The notes: generated from the sequence alone by a model not told the origin. A stretch of 64,000 nt of DNA from Scylla paramamosain (GCF_035594125.1 NC_087156.1:31839497-31903496), one strand, 5' to 3'. Counted from the first letter of the stretch, positions 13,701-51,498 are shown. Program-made: numbers and translations.

Positions 13701-16047
13701 CCAAACACAATCTGCCTCCTTACTGGCTACAGGAACTTCATTCTCTCTCTGTTCATTGTCGTATTCCTGTGCTCCTCTCCCCTTCCCTTGTTTATTAACC
13801 CCCTTCCAAAATTACTTCTTATTCTCATGAAACTTCTTTCCTCACCTTCCTATCAAACTTATCATCTACTCTCCTTTCACTTTCTATTATCAGTTTTTTT
13901 TCATTTTCCTATTACTTTATTCTCACTTTAACTTTCATTCCCTCTGATACATCACTCTTGCAGTATTCTCTTATACCATAATTTATGATCTCTTCCCTCT
14001 CACATCCTCCTTGATTTCACCTGTCCACCATATGCTTCCTTTATTACTATTTCCAAGCCCTCAGTATCCTGCTACTTCAGTTAGTATTGTAGTCATTACA
14101 TTTTTTTAACATATTAAACACCTTTACACTTTACTCCTTTCTGTCAACCTAGTTCTCTCAGTTTCTCACTATTCACATTTCTCTCAATGTATACTCTTTC
14201 CTCTCTAACCATTTAATAGCCACTTACTTACTTTTTCTTTATTACCATCCCTACCATATTCCCATCTATCTTTTATTTTCATCTTAGTTACAACAGAAAA
14301 GTGATCTGATCCATCAAACATCCCTTGAATTACCATGATGTATAGCACAACTTATTTCATATCTTGTTCACTATTACATAGTCAATCATGCTCTTCTGTT
14401 CACCACTCTCATTTTAGGTATTCCACAGGTATTCAGAGTACTATCTTCTCAGGCATTTCCACATAGCAGAAATATAATGTGTGATATATCTCTGCTTTGG
14501 TGAGCCCGGAGATGGGAGCAATGGGACAGGATGCAAAGAATATCAACAGAACCCACTGGAGTAAAGAGTTTAACAAAACAAATGAATGATTTGATGTTAA
14601 AAAAGAGTGTTGGGGATATCTTACACATGGGGATATGTACACATGCAGTGACATGAAAATTAAGATCAACCAAAAAAATCACATACAGTCTACCCGGTAA
14701 TATGCCAGACTTGCATTATGTTGAGTGTCCTGCCAAGGGTTTAATCATGGCTAATTTAACAAGTCAACTTATCAACTTTTCAGTGTTTTATGATGCTCTA
14801 AAGGAAATGTCACACTTTCAACAAGTGAAGATAGCTTTACAATACCAAAGATGGTGGGATTTCAAAAGATGAGCTGAGAGAATATGGGAGAGTCTGGTAC
14901 TGACAGGGGAAACAGACACCAGAACTTTATCTAAAAAAGGTGTGAAAGCTATGTAAGTTGTGACAAGACAATCAAGGTAAATGAAGATCCACTTAGGCAC
15001 TGGTTATCATCTTGGCCTAAGTAATGTACTGGATTTTCATTTGCCCAATGTATCTTGTCAAGAATTCAAATGCTCCCAGCAATGATTTCTCATTGCCAGT
15101 TTTAACCTCCTTTTCCATGATGCTCCAAAAAGGAGGCATTACATTGGTGAAAATGGTGATCCCAAATAGGGCATCAACCTATGATATCTAAGAAAGGGGC
15201 TAAGACAAATGGGAAGTCTCAGAGAGAAAATATGAACATTTTCTGAGGGGGAGGGAGCAGAGGAAATTGAAATACCAAAGATTAATATAAATGGATGGGG
15301 GAAGCTGTGTAATGACATAAGTCAAAGCTGACTAAAACAATCACTCAGTCTTTGATGATCGTCTTAGCCTTACTGGCAACATGCTGAATTCATGTTATCT
15401 TGCATACCCAGCTAGAATTCAGTCCCCAGTGACAATCTATCAGGACAAATTCATCCCATTACTAGATTAATTTCTCAGTGCATGAAGTTCCAAAGGGTGC
15501 CATTACATATACAAGCACACACACTCAATCCAATATAAGAACAATGTGAAGTGCCAACAGGCTGCTGAATTGGCAACATACTCTGACAGGAGAGCCCTAA
15601 CAACCAACCAACCAAGTAGAAGAAAATCTAAACTGTATTTTCCAAGAAAGCATTTTTATTTTAACATAATCCTTAGTGAGTGAAGGCTATTATTCGAAGT
15701 TTAATATACTGAATATTTAACTTTATATTATTATTATTATTATTATTATTATTGTTGTTGTTATTCAAAGATGTGTACTTACCTGACACCAGCAAGTCCC
15801 CCTCATTGGAAAACTCAATAGCATTGACACAGCCATAGTGGGCATATAAGTCTTTGCTGTAGAGATTTTTGGATGCATTCAGTCTCCGGGATAAAAATGA
15901 GGAGGAGGCCACAGAGGAACACCAATCTGGCCTTGCAGAATGATAGGTCCGCAATTCCAAGTATCGAATGGAACAGCTTGACAATTCACTAATTCTCCCT
16001 GATACTTTCATTTTCATACATTCACTATGAGGTGCGTATACCAACAT
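1002..16047 (-). CDS. DCAF5: DCAF5 (WDR22)-like WD40 protein, 5' part of the gene, 5 coding exons
   Basis: Substrate-receptor-type WD40 protein; in animals DCAF5 docks on DDB1-CUL4 ubiquitin ligases in the nucleus. Coding exons (minus strand) are 16047-15783, 11100-10920, 4082-3943, 2785-2656 and 1146-1002. All introns are GT-AG and every junction keeps phase, giving 861 nt or 287 codons. Seen: CVNAIEFSN in exon 1; [10 protein letters not shown] across the exon 1/2 junction and then [12 protein letters not shown] in exon 2; [10 protein letters not shown] and a YDMRE motif in exon 3; the DDB1-box-like LWDIRKP in exon 4; [12 protein letters not shown] in exon 5. These match the order of WD repeats in animal DCAF5. 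The start is uncertain: Met at 16047 or an internal Met (residues 11 and 13), because the N-terminus before the first WD repeat is poorly conserved. The remaining WD repeats and the C-terminal tail must lie left of base 1. Confidence 0.9.
1147..2655. other. DCAF5 intron 4, no recognisable element
   Basis: AT-rich intron. The open frames here have no family match and coding-like composition is absent. Confidence 0.6.
2656..2785 (-). CDS. DCAF5: DCAF5 coding exon 4 (WD repeat with WDIR)
   Basis: Acceptor ttgtccccag and donor AGAGT|gtaagt. Encodes [14 protein letters not shown], then [22 protein letters not shown] is the WDxR motif used by DCAFs to bind DDB1. Confidence 0.92.
2786..3825. other. 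DCAF5 intron 3, weak transposon-like debris at 3200-3600
   Basis: Mostly unremarkable AT-rich intron. 3200-3600 has slightly higher GC and reads like broken protein-coding debris, but I cannot assign a family. Confidence 0.4.
3841..3925 (-). pseudogene. Decayed tandem duplicate of the 3' half of DCAF5 exon 3
   Basis: 3826-3910 repeats 3927-4011 with an offset of about 101 bp and roughly 85% identity. It includes the exon end and its donor (GTTACTAGAG|gtaagc versus GTTACTACAG|gtaagc) but no acceptor or 5' half of the exon. Sited just inside the intron, it offers a second potential donor. Confidence 0.75.
3943..4082 (-). CDS. DCAF5: DCAF5 coding exon 3 (WD repeat)
   Basis: Acceptor ctctttttcag|GGGTGAAAC and donor ACTACAG|gtaagc. 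Encodes [20 protein letters not shown] and a strand ending LLYDMREP. The canonical WDxR Trp is Tyr here (YDMR). Its 3' half is duplicated about 101 bp downstream on the minus strand. Confidence 0.92.
4434..7228 (-). mobile_element. piggyBac-type DNA transposon, decayed, with TTAA ends
   Basis: Both ends read inward as TTAACCTCTTC (4434-4444 plus strand; 7228-7218 minus strand), fitting the TTAA target duplication of piggyBac. The broken transposase lies inside on the minus strand (5257-6898). The left 800 bp is noncoding and has accumulated (AT)n at 4609-4697, (GT)n at 4716-4748 and an (AAAAT)n-like run at 4905-4982. The 11-bp end match is short, so the exact borders are less certain than the family. 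Confidence 0.7.
5257..6898 (-). pseudogene. piggyBac (PGBD-like) transposase pseudogene
   Basis: Minus-strand reading in order: Met at 6898 with an acidic N-terminus ([20 protein letters not shown]); [19 protein letters not shown] (about 6470-6535); the [15 protein letters not shown] helix (about 6350-6400); [14 protein letters not shown] (about 6130-6205); ITDIWYT plus TGVVRQGRA (about 5890-6000), matching the DNWYT and GTVR blocks of the DDD catalytic domain; [13 protein letters not shown] (about 5595-5635); and a C-terminal cysteine-rich domain [21 protein letters not shown] ending TAA at 5257. Stops and frameshifts break it (for example TAG in the CDEQ*KGY block), and the conserved N of DNWYT is lost. 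It is a fossil within DCAF5 intron 2 and not active. Confidence 0.88.
7233..10180 (+). pseudogene. Non-LTR retrotransposon copy A (endonuclease + reverse transcriptase), degraded
   Basis: Same family as the copy at 30.5-33.7 kb: starts acacccttcactcaaaattc and ends in a short A-run at 10169-10178. Broken endonuclease-like reading at about 7400-8110 (TKS-type ILGDFNV block near 7785, [10 protein letters not shown] near 8015-8045). RT blocks follow: [17 protein letters not shown] (8697-8747), DISKAFD (about 9095-9120) and [17 protein letters not shown] (9273-9325). YSDD replaces the YADD catalytic box at 9362. Many stops and shifts. Its 5' end abuts the piggyBac TTAA at 7228. Confidence 0.85.
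10181..10919. other. DCAF5 intron 2, remainder, no gene found
   Basis: AT-rich with a CA-rich stretch near 10645-10690. Nothing recognised. Confidence 0.5.
10920..11100 (-). CDS. DCAF5: DCAF5 coding exon 2 (WD repeats)
   Basis: Acceptor ttgttccag at 11101-11109 and donor AAAAC|gtaagc at 10920. Encodes [18 protein letters not shown], then NSNIFCLSF and the [11 protein letters not shown] strand. Phase fits exons 1 and 3. Confidence 0.93.
11285..12120 (+). pseudogene. Old reverse-transcriptase fossil (CR1/L2-like LINE), C-terminal part
   Basis: Plus-strand translation with stops shows [14 protein letters not shown] (11345-11390, motif A region), [18 protein letters not shown] (11395-11450), [10 protein letters not shown] (about 11557-11587, degenerate FADDT), and a C-terminal block [17 protein letters not shown] (12036-12090). 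The order and spacing fit the RT and C-terminal region of CR1/L2-type LINEs. Copy C of another LINE abuts it at about 12120. Confidence 0.7.
12120..13560 (-). pseudogene. Non-LTR retrotransposon copy C, 5' half only (endonuclease and start of RT)
   Basis: Minus strand, same family as copies A and B. The 5' end reads [20 protein letters not shown] (about 13410-13475) and then [20 protein letters not shown]. The endonuclease core [20 protein letters not shown] sits at about 12895-12960 and [11 protein letters not shown] at about 12705-12745 (canonical SDH is SDY here). It stops soon after [17 protein letters not shown] at the beginning of the RT domain, so it is 3'-truncated. That is atypical for LINE insertion and points to later deletion or rearrangement. 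Confidence 0.85.
13950..14690 (-). pseudogene. Possible endonuclease remnant of an RTE-like LINE
   Basis: Minus-strand reading includes [12 protein letters not shown] (about 14640-14675), [11 protein letters not shown] (about 14365-14400) and [19 protein letters not shown] (about 14265-14320). That is the GDxN...IDYV...SDH order of an AP-type endonuclease. The frame is broken throughout, and the N-terminal match is weak. Confidence 0.45.
14690..15530. repeat. Tandem array of a ~310-350 bp dispersed repeat (about 2.5 copies)
   Basis: A module with 'cttggcctNactggcaa...gtactggattcatgttatcttg...agaattc' character recurs near 14700, 15015 and 15360. 'aataccaaagat' also recurs (14840 and 15272). 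A fourth related copy is at 48405-48530. No coding match; family unknown. Confidence 0.55.
15783..16047 (-). CDS. DCAF5: DCAF5 coding exon 1
   Basis: Contains the family signature [20 protein letters not shown] and ends TCA G|gtaagt, splitting a Gly codon completed by exon 2. The leading ~50 residues (Ser-rich) have no recognisable domain and may include untranslated sequence. Confidence 0.85.
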
Positions 16048-16439
16048 GCATATTTTCCGTTTGGATCCAAGTGGTTATTCTGAAACTACTACAAACATGA
16101 TGGGTGTTGTGTTCACGACATAATCAACTACAGGAAACACAAGTTGATTTATAAATGAGTTACGCTTTGCAAAAGTTTTCACACTGCATGATTTTTTTTC
16201 CTTCTTAAGTACATAATGGATGGAGAGTCTCAAAATAACAAAAACCCGTGGGTGCGGGTGTCAAGTGACGGCTCAGCTGATCTTTGTTTATCTTCTTTCC
16301 AGCCACGGCCGTAACCAAGGCCACACGTTTCACGCTTTCTTCGTTGCCACACGTACCAATTTCACGGTTAAGATCCTTCAGCTTATCTTAAGAAGAATAC
16401 TCCCTTATTGATCACACAGAAAAATACTGGTTTTAACGA

Positions 16440-16555
16440 GCCACAGCGCCTTGATTCAAGCGGTGACCTGACGAGCGACCCAGCTGACGGACTCCTCCCC
16501 GCCCCGCCGTGATGAAGGTGCATTCTCGTCACTCGGTCGCGTTTACTACGGTTGT
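16440..16555 (-). promoter_or_regulatory. GC-box, CpG-rich candidate promoter of the DCAF5-like gene
   Basis: A local CpG-rich island in AT-rich DNA lies 0.4-0.5 kb upstream of the first coding exon, with a GC-box run ctccccgccccgccgt at 16494-16509 and several CG dinucleotides either side. Inference from composition and position only. Confidence 0.4.
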
Positions 16556-16922
16556 GATTTGACTTGATGATATTACACTGGTTGTCATTAATAAATTATA
16601 TTATATCAAATGGCGAACAAAAACCTTGAATGATTTTAATAAAGCTTTAAACCAAGATAAAAAAAAAAACTTCAATGCTATTTCAACAAGAGCATTTCTG
16701 GAACCTCGTTTAAAAAAAAAATAAATAAATAAATAAGGAAACAAATACCAACAAGAAATCCTTACACCATAACAGTGATATACATTTCGTCACATTTCCA
16801 ACAAATCACGCATGACACTTTCACAATGAGAATCTGATATTGGATAAATGTTGTAGATCGGCCACTTAATGGTCCATTGAAATTTGTTTTCGGTTAATAA
16901 TTTTTTAATGATATGGGAAATG

Positions 16923-16924
<2 letters not shown>

Positions 16925-16960
<36 letters not shown>
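16925..16960. repeat. (CA)n microsatellite
   Basis: Pure CA run in the intergenic region. Confidence 0.9.
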
Positions 16961-16961
<1 letters not shown>

Positions 16962-17329
16962 ATATGACTAGAACAGAATATCATACGTTTTTTTTTTTTT
17001 TTATCATTAATGTAATAGTAAGTTACTTATGGGGAGCATATAAGGCAGAAATACAACGAGACGTCCGTCTCCAACCAATTCATCCTCTGACAACATGCCG
17101 GGCACAAGACTTACAAGACAGCATTACTACAGTAGTGAATATACCTTGCAAAAAATGTTACGCATTAAAAAATAATAGCAATGGATGGAGTATGAGGCAC
17201 ATATACTGTCCTGCATTACAATTTATACTATTCATGGTCTATCTTCAACATAGAAAAATGGAAAATATACGAGAATATAAAACATAATCTTCCGCCCTAC
17301 AAATAGAAGTTGTTGTCTTTCGTTATTGT

Positions 17330-17560
17330 TGTGTGATTTGTATTAAATTCTTTGGATATGTTTTATCAAATTCATTAGGTATTTTGAAAATTTCAATTAG
17401 ATCCTTTCTAATCCTTTTGTTATTGTCTTTTCTCGTATGACAAATAAACATCACCAGTATTTTTCTTGCTCCCCTTTGTAATTTCAAAAGATTTTTTTTA
17501 CATTTGACCAACATTGCAAGGCTAGTTTCAGTAGTGGCCTCACAAATGTTATATGTAGGC
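17330..17560 (-). pseudogene. C-terminal remnant of a CR1-like LINE reverse transcriptase
   Basis: Minus-strand NLLKLQRGARKILVM...RIRKDLIEIFKIPN resembles the LQRxATK ... RRxRGDLIexFKI C-terminal block of CR1-like RTs, with internal deletions. Confidence 0.5.
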
Positions 17561-18039
17561 ACATATGTTATATGTATATTGGTGATCAATATTTATAGAA
17601 CTGAAATACACCGTTCAAAGAAAGTCTGCAGTTCATTCACACTGGTGGGCACCAACCAGTTCTATAAAGCCACTACCTTCACAGGATCAACATGTATCCT
17701 AGTGCAACTTATGTTCTGGTCAAGGTGCTTCTGACCAATGCATCCTTAAGCCATTTGAAGACCAACAATCTCTTCTTATTTTTCTTATTTATTTCTTATT
17801 TATATTATATTTTCTTATTTTCTTATTTAAAGTACTATGCCATATACATTCACACTGCCCAGAGTTTTCTATCAATGGAGCCTTACTAAAACTCTCTACC
17901 CTATTGACAAATGCAGTCCTGGTAATATTCCCATGCTTTGAACACAGAACTAAGTGGTGTAATATACAGAAAAACACAACCACGGGGTCATTTCATGGCC
18001 TTATCTGTATATTTTCACTTTCTGAAATGCCTTCTTTGC

Positions 18040-18605
18040 TTCATATATTCCTCTTTTTCAGCTCTTCATTACATTGATTGTGAATCTTCTGTAATGTAGA
18101 TTCCTAAGAAACAAATTCTCTCCTGCTTGAGATTATCAATGACTCTTACATTGCACCTAGGGACCTGTGCCTTCTTACTAGTTACTATTACTTTATTTTA
18201 CACACATTTGTCAGACCTTTTGTTTCACTTACCTCCTTCACCACTGTCAAAATATCTTGGTTTTGTTTTGAATTAGCAATCGAAGTTGTATTATGTTTGT
18301 TTTATATTATTTATTTTTCCTCCTTCAATATCAAATCCTTTTCCTTAAATTAATCCCATTATCACCTCACTGTAAAAGGAGAAAAGATCTGGAGAAAGAA
18401 TGTACCCATCATACTCATCTGTTCATTTAGTCTGATCTGTTTCCACTCTTACTGCCACTTTCTGATTCGTCTAATTTGTATATAATTCTTAAGTCTTTTC
18501 CATCTACTCCCATTTCTTTTAATATGTTGAGTAAGTCTTTATGCTTGACTCAGTCAAAAGCTTTCTCATAATCTATAAAGTATAAATGCATATTTACCTT
18601 ACTTA
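18040..18605 (-). pseudogene. RTE-type LINE reverse-transcriptase fossil
   Basis: Minus-strand reading: LYFIDYEKAFD (about 18550-18585), HKDLLNILKEMGVDGKDLRI (about 18495-18550), YILSPDLFSFYSEVIMGLI (about 18360-18415, the QGCxLSPxLFNxYSE block), then VVKEVSETKGLTNVCK (about 18200-18250). Single stops and indels break it. This order is diagnostic of RTE/BovB-type RT. Confidence 0.75.
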
Positions 18606-19560
18606 CCATCTACTTCCTCAATAATTGTCAGAAGTACACATGATGAATGGTACTTAAAGGTGTGAAATACTCAGCCTCTATATGTAATGCGTGTTGCTTC
18701 CTATAGTTCTTTTACCCTGGGTGGGAGAGTGTACCCACAGGTAGGTAAGGATAGGTAGGAACAGACTCTTTGCTAAACATCACAGAAGTTGTCCTTTGTT
18801 TATTTTGTACAGGACACTTCCCTGTTGTTCGTCTGAACAAATATCACCAACTAACACAATAACAGGAACCATCCTGATCACATGGTCCTGATGCAAATGC
18901 TGATGTTACATCTACTGTACGTCCGCTGTATGTTAGCCGGCGGCACCTCCAGAGGCAGAGAGAGGAGAGAGGGAGTGACGCTCGCTGCAAGTGGCCGTGT
19001 CCTGCAAGCCCTGTCGACCAATGGAGGGCTGCAGAATTAGTGTGTGCACAAACTCTGAACAAACTATAAAGCTAAATGAAGTAATGTCACTGTTTCACTG
19101 ATACAAAACAGTGATGTATTGCTAGTTTCTCCAGCAATTAGAGACCTAATACCACCAAGTTACTACACTACCCTGTAATGAGTGACCTCTTGTTGGTGTA
19201 AATAAACTAATTGTACACATTGACTTGATTCAAATTTTCTTTCATACTCATATCACAGTACCTTTAAATCACAAATATTCCTGCTGCTGGCATGACAAAC
19301 AGTCCACTAGGGGAACAAGAGTATCCTCATTAGAGAACAGGGATAAATAAGAGAAAACAGGAACAATTATGGAAACTCATTCAGTAATAAAGATAATTAG
19401 ATTTTAATGAGTCACAGTAGTAAAAATTTTCAATTTTGGAGTTGAATAGCAGAGTAGTTTTTAATCTATGTGTGCAGTGCATCTGGCAGTGCACATCAAT
19501 AATGTATGGATCTAGTTAGGGTGCAGGGTACTCTGTAGGAAATATTACACTGCATCTGCT
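18606..19560. other. Intergenic, no gene found
   Basis: A short GC-richer stretch at 18900-19030 carries a weak open frame on the minus strand with no recognised domain. Confidence 0.5.
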
Positions 19561-19599
19561 GTTGTCTCAGGATTGGAGTAGGTGTTGGGTAGGAAATGG

Positions 19600-19840
19600 T
19601 CTCATTATGAAGGGGTAGGGGTAAACCAATGTATACTGTGAGGCCTTGCTGTGAAGTATGTAACCATGGCCAGCTGTGCTATGCCTAAGCTCCTGGGATG
19701 TAGCACAGTAATCCACAAGACTATCCCTTACCACCATGGGGCAACAGGGATAAGAGTATGAATGATGAGTGTATGAGTGTGTGGTGTTTTGTCTGGGCCA
19801 TCTCATCGGAATGCCACCCAGGTATATAAACCGATATGTG
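19600..19840 (+). repeat. Short interspersed repeat, copy 1
   Basis: Shares a module ('...ggggcaac aggG(A/C)TAAGAGT...GTATGAGTGTGTGG...GAATGCC...') with 25980-26062/28282-28330 and 28470-28575. Followed by TATA-rich sequence. Unclassified, SINE-like. Confidence 0.6.
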
Positions 19841-20090
19841 CATTAATGTAAAGCCATTATAAACAGTTATTCATTTATATGCAAACATTTCAATCATTGA
19901 AGCTGTTAGTATGTATATAATATCATACAGTGATCTTGCAAGTTTCAAGCCATTCAAGACCTACAATGCACAAGTTCCTCACTGAACTCAAAACTTTCTC
20001 ATTCTTGACATTTGCATCCATTTTTTTGTAAGTTTTGCACTATCACTTTTCCTTGTTCAAAACCAGTGCATCCCATACATAAATAAATAA

Positions 20091-20429
<339 letters not shown>

Positions 20430-20904
20430 AACAATTGCATGAAAATAATGCTGCCTTCCTTGATGGGAAAGACAGTCAGAAACAAAGTCCTGCTCCTGTT
20501 TGTCTTTTATTGTCCCTTGTACTATGCAGCTGCACCAATCATTCTCATGAATACAATACTGATGATACTTTATGGAAGACAGTGAGTTATTCATCACAAA
20601 TTAAGATACAGTATTTGTGATTTAATGCCTTGCTATGGTCTCGTGTACAAATGTAACTAAGATATAGTATTTGTGATTTAATGCCTTACTACGGTCTCAT
20701 GTACAATGTAACTGTTAGTGATGGCAGGCTCCATCAAGGTGGAGCCTGCCACTACAGCAGAAAAGTTCTGCACCAGTTTTCTATAAGAATGTAAATGCAG
20801 CTCTCATGAGATGATGGTATTATAACTATAACTGGAAATTGTATAAATTTAAAACTAGTTTGTTATAATTAGAAAACTTCAAAAAATATGTCCACTGCAT
20901 AGTT

Positions 20905-47684
<26,780 letters not shown>

Positions 47685-48404
47685 TTTTCCTGAAAAGGTT
47701 GAAATCATAAGCATGCTACCAAAATAAATTATCAGCACATTTAAAAAATTTATCTAGAGGTAAACCAACTTTTTTTCGTATGATAGCATGCACACTACGA
47801 GGCTAGATTGGAAGAATACTGCCACTATATTTTCAATATAGTTGCAATAAAAGATGAAAGAGAGATGGATTGAGGATGTTACAGATTTTCTCCTTTGTAT
47901 TTTCATTCTTGCAGTGAGACAAAGCATGATTTGTCTCAGCAGGTACACTTATATATAAGGCAAGAAGCTAATGCATGGCAGTTAGCCAAACTTTATAGGC
48001 CTATGATGGTGGGGTACAGCCTCCCTGTTTAGGTCCAATGTTTATGAATGTTAAGTTAGATTTAGTTTTGAGAAGTATCTCGTAGTCATGTGACCAAAGG
48101 ATTGATGTATAGCAGTTAGTGTGACTTTTGGGAGATCCAGTGTCAAAGTGCCCAGTTATTAATTATATGTACTACTTATTTGTTTTTCTACTATAAAACC
48201 ATCACTTTCTCACCAGGTCTGTAAGCCTATTTTGTAAAATGAAAGATAAAAGAAAATGGAAGTAAATAGTGTCTGAATCTGGTTATTTACAATAGACTGC
48301 TTCACAGTAGCCATACAATCAATGAGATTTACCATTTTCCAACCCTACTATTACTTTCTGGAAATTATTTCCTTTCTCAACATACAGTGATAGGACAATC
48401 AAAA

Positions 48405-48530
48405 CTCACTAAAATCCACTGAAGCCTTGATCATCTTGGCCTGACTGGCAAGGTGTTGCTATCGTGTTTCCACAAGTGTCCTGACAGATTTGAACTCCAG
48501 CAAAAGCCACTCATGACCACTATATTCTCC
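48405..48530. repeat. Dispersed copy of the 14.7-15.5 kb repeat
   Basis: actgaagccttgatcatcttggcctgactggcaaggtg... matches the tandem array in the DCAF5 first intron. Confidence 0.55.
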
Positions 48531-48712
48531 CATAAGATAAATTTATAGGCCTAAAGACATACAATCTTTCTTACCAGCCACTAGTGAATAAGAAAAAATA
48601 ATTAACCAGAGGAAAACTGGCCATGTCACTTCCTGGTTGAAGGGGAACCCCATGCATAATGTCATCTCATTTGATCCAGAAGTTTGACAGTGATTTGTGT
48701 ACAGACAGTCAC

Positions 48713-48865
<153 letters not shown>

Positions 48866-49244
48866 ACAAGTGATTTTCAACAAAGTTAATAAATTTATTC
48901 AAAACACACCAAAATCCACTCAAAAAATAATAATAAAAAAAAGTCCACCAGTATGAGACCAGTGTCGTGATGTACATTTACCTTTTTTTAGCATAGATTT
49001 TAGGAAACTGAAATCTATTGCAAATACTGAAAAAGGTTGGATAAAAATGTAGATTACACATGGGTCTGTTTCTCAGAAAAAGCTGGATTCTTTTCTGCTT
49101 AAAATGTGATGCTTTTCCAAAAGGAAATATTTTTTTTACTGTGCAAACCCCATAGAAAACAATATTTTCTTAAATTTGTCATAACAGTAACAAATATAAA
49201 GAAAATGCTTATTTCTATGGTTTGCAGTAAAAATAAACTATCAC

Positions 49245-49245
<1 letters not shown>

Positions 49246-49283
<38 letters not shown>

Positions 49284-49316
49284 GAACTTGTTCCTTGTAG
49301 TAAAAAAAAAAAAAAG
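49246..49316. repeat. Poly(A) runs
   Basis: A-runs at 49246-49280 and 49301-49315. Confidence 0.9.
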
Positions 49317-49365
49317 TATAAATCAAAGTGACGTACACGGTCAGTGACTGGGTGCAACCACCTAC

Positions 49366-49428
49366 CTGTCTCGACTAGTCTCCAGCGTACACCGCCCTGC
49401 CCCGCCACACTCCGTTTTAACAACCATT
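49366..49428 (-). promoter_or_regulatory. Candidate 5' noncoding exon or promoter of CENPL (proximal)
   Basis: GC-richer island. On the minus strand GAGACAG|gtaggt gives a good donor at 49366 that could splice to the acceptor at 47690. No transcript evidence. Confidence 0.35.
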
Positions 49429-49435
49429 TATTGCT

Positions 49436-49535
49436 TACAAAACCACACTTAATCTAACCAAACCACACCCAACCTAACCACACCAAATCTAACCAAACCT
49501 AACCACACCTAATCTGATCAAACCTAAACACTGAG
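49436..49535. repeat. Degenerate AACCTAACC repeats (telomere-like)
   Basis: Clustered cctaacc/ctaacca motifs resembling the arthropod (TTAGG)n telomere unit on the C-rich strand, with many mismatches. Confidence 0.5.
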
Positions 49536-50425
49536 TGTCTTTATCTTTGCATTTCTGTACAACCTCTTCAAACATCAGAGAACAAGAGCCACACACCATC
49601 CTCAATGAAAGACAAGTGCAAGATTGTCCTGCCTCCACCTGTTGACCACTTCAAATTTGAAATTTGCTGCTAATGATTGCTGAATGGTTAATGCAAGACA
49701 AATGAACACACATCCCTGCCCTTCATGAGACACACGTCTCAGCAAGATAAGTGTCATGTCAGCTACAGTAAATGGCAGATGTTGCAGAGATAATTGAAAA
49801 AGACAATATTAAGGGTTTGCACATTTCTTTGCTACTTCCATAATAGTTTTAGCCTATAGAAACAATGGAGGGGTAAAAAATAATAAGATTCTGACCCAGA
49901 TGTAACTACATATTATTTATCCAAAGGACCTAATTAGAGAAGAATACCACAGCAAAATCGGTCTTATCAAACGTTATCTTAAGACCTTATGATTCCATTC
50001 CAGAAATAAATCAATATCATTAGTATTAGATAAAAGTTAAGTGAAACACAGCAGTCAGTAAGTATTTCACATTCACAGCGTGGTGGTCTTCGGTCAGTTC
50101 ATATATGGGTAAATGATGGTTCTAATACTCCAAATAATTTCATCAACATAAAAAATCCAGCAAACGCTTCTTTTCCTATCATGCTATTGTCACTGGATCT
50201 CCTTTCCCACCAGTGTCATAAGCAATCCCTTACCAATATCTCTATCCAGGGATCCATCCAGTTATTTCTCCCTTCAACAAAATATCTCTAGTTTTCAAAT
50301 TCTTTTCACCTTCATTCCTCACTCTACGATACACCTTGCCAATTTCATGGATAGATCATCTATCGAGAACCATGTCTCATGTACTGATGTTGCAATTTAA
50401 AATAACAGTAATTTACAATACTCAC

Positions 50426-50545
50426 TGTCTCAACCAGCCACAGTGCAGACTCATTCGTATCCCGCCGCCTCCAAAACAAACTGATGTGCTGTCTTGGCGC
50501 GAGCGGGGCGGGGCGGGTTGGGCCAGGTGCCGACTCGTTTTATTT
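50426..50545 (-). promoter_or_regulatory. GC-box island, candidate distal promoter or first exon of CENPL
   Basis: Overlapping GC boxes gcggggcggggcggg at 50503-50517. On the minus strand a strong donor GAGACA|gtgagt occurs at 50426, downstream of the boxes. It would make a noncoding first exon for CENPL or for an unseen gene. Confidence 0.35.
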
Positions 50546-51058
50546 GAGCGTCACTACCGCTTTGCAATGCTTTAGTTTTCTGATGTATTGTATATCCTAA
50601 CAAGCAGTATGTGAAAAATATGATTAAATTTCAAGTACACATCGAATATTCTGACACACTTTCAGGCTCAAAGTCTTGTAAAATTTTGAATTTAAGGGTG
50701 CATCATCTCAATTCCAGTGTAACATTTCTTCCTGATCTTGATCTTGATAACTCTAAAAATAACATACTGCAAGGAATGGGAGAAACCCACCGATTGATTG
50801 CACTGGGATGTAATTTGAATGAATTGCTAGCGTTGCTGCTACCTAGAACACTGAATGGAGACAGCATAGAAAGTTGAGGAAGTAGTGAAGGAATACCTAT
50901 GGCGTATAGTAGTAGTAGAGTTATCGCTCAGTACATGCCGGCAATGATTGTTTGGTTTGCATGTTTTCTCCTTCATATAAAAAGTCTACATAATAAGGAC
51001 TTCAGGAAAAATAGTCTCCTTCAAAAAGATGAAAATTAAGATCAAGCAGTATTCACAT

Positions 51059-51130
51059 GCCTCCTTAGCTCAGGGGCAGAGCACTGGTCTTGTAAACCAG
51101 GGGTCGTGAGTTCGATTCTCACAGGGGGCA
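51059..51130 (+). tRNA. tRNA-Thr (anticodon TGT)
   Basis: 72 nt that fold fully: acceptor GCCTCCT/AGGGGGC (one T-G pair), D-stem GCTC/GAGC, anticodon arm CTGGT-CTTGTAA-ACCAG with anticodon TGT, T-arm GTGAG-TTCGATT-CTCAC, discriminator A. The A-box TAGCTCAGGGG and B-box GTTCGATTC promoters are intact. No intron. No T-run terminator immediately after; the first is a few tens of bases downstream. Confidence 0.92.
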
Positions 51131-51498
51131 GAGTCATCCATGGGAAGGAGGTATCCTCAAACCTTTCTCCATTTTCACTTTTTCTTTCGTTCCATCTCAT
51201 TCCTGCTGTTAAGTGTGGGGTTTGTAACACTACACTTGCCCAAGTCTGCTCTCAAGAATTTTGTCCTTTTGTTAGGACTATTTTCAAACGTCAAAGAAGT
51301 TACTGGTAAATTATGTGTGTGTGTATGTGTGTGTGTGTGTGTTTGATGATGGAGAATCCGCGTCAAATAATCACTACAATAATGAAAACGCTCTCGGAAA
51401 TAGCAAGAGGTTCTTCTATCAGACGTCCCTAACATTTCCCTGCTGCATTAATCTTACATGTCTGTAATTTAAAGGGTCGTGCCGAATCCCTTTTTTAT

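Noticed and set aside
13550..13931. Plus-strand ORFs 5' of LINE copy C
   Set aside because: Overlapping frames in pyrimidine-rich noncoding sequence with no recognisable blocks.
15673..15782. C-terminal extension of DCAF5 exon 1 with poly-Asn
   Set aside because: It reads through a perfect donor (TCAG|gtaagt) into an (ATT)n intronic repeat. Exon 2 continues the WD repeat in phase from that donor.
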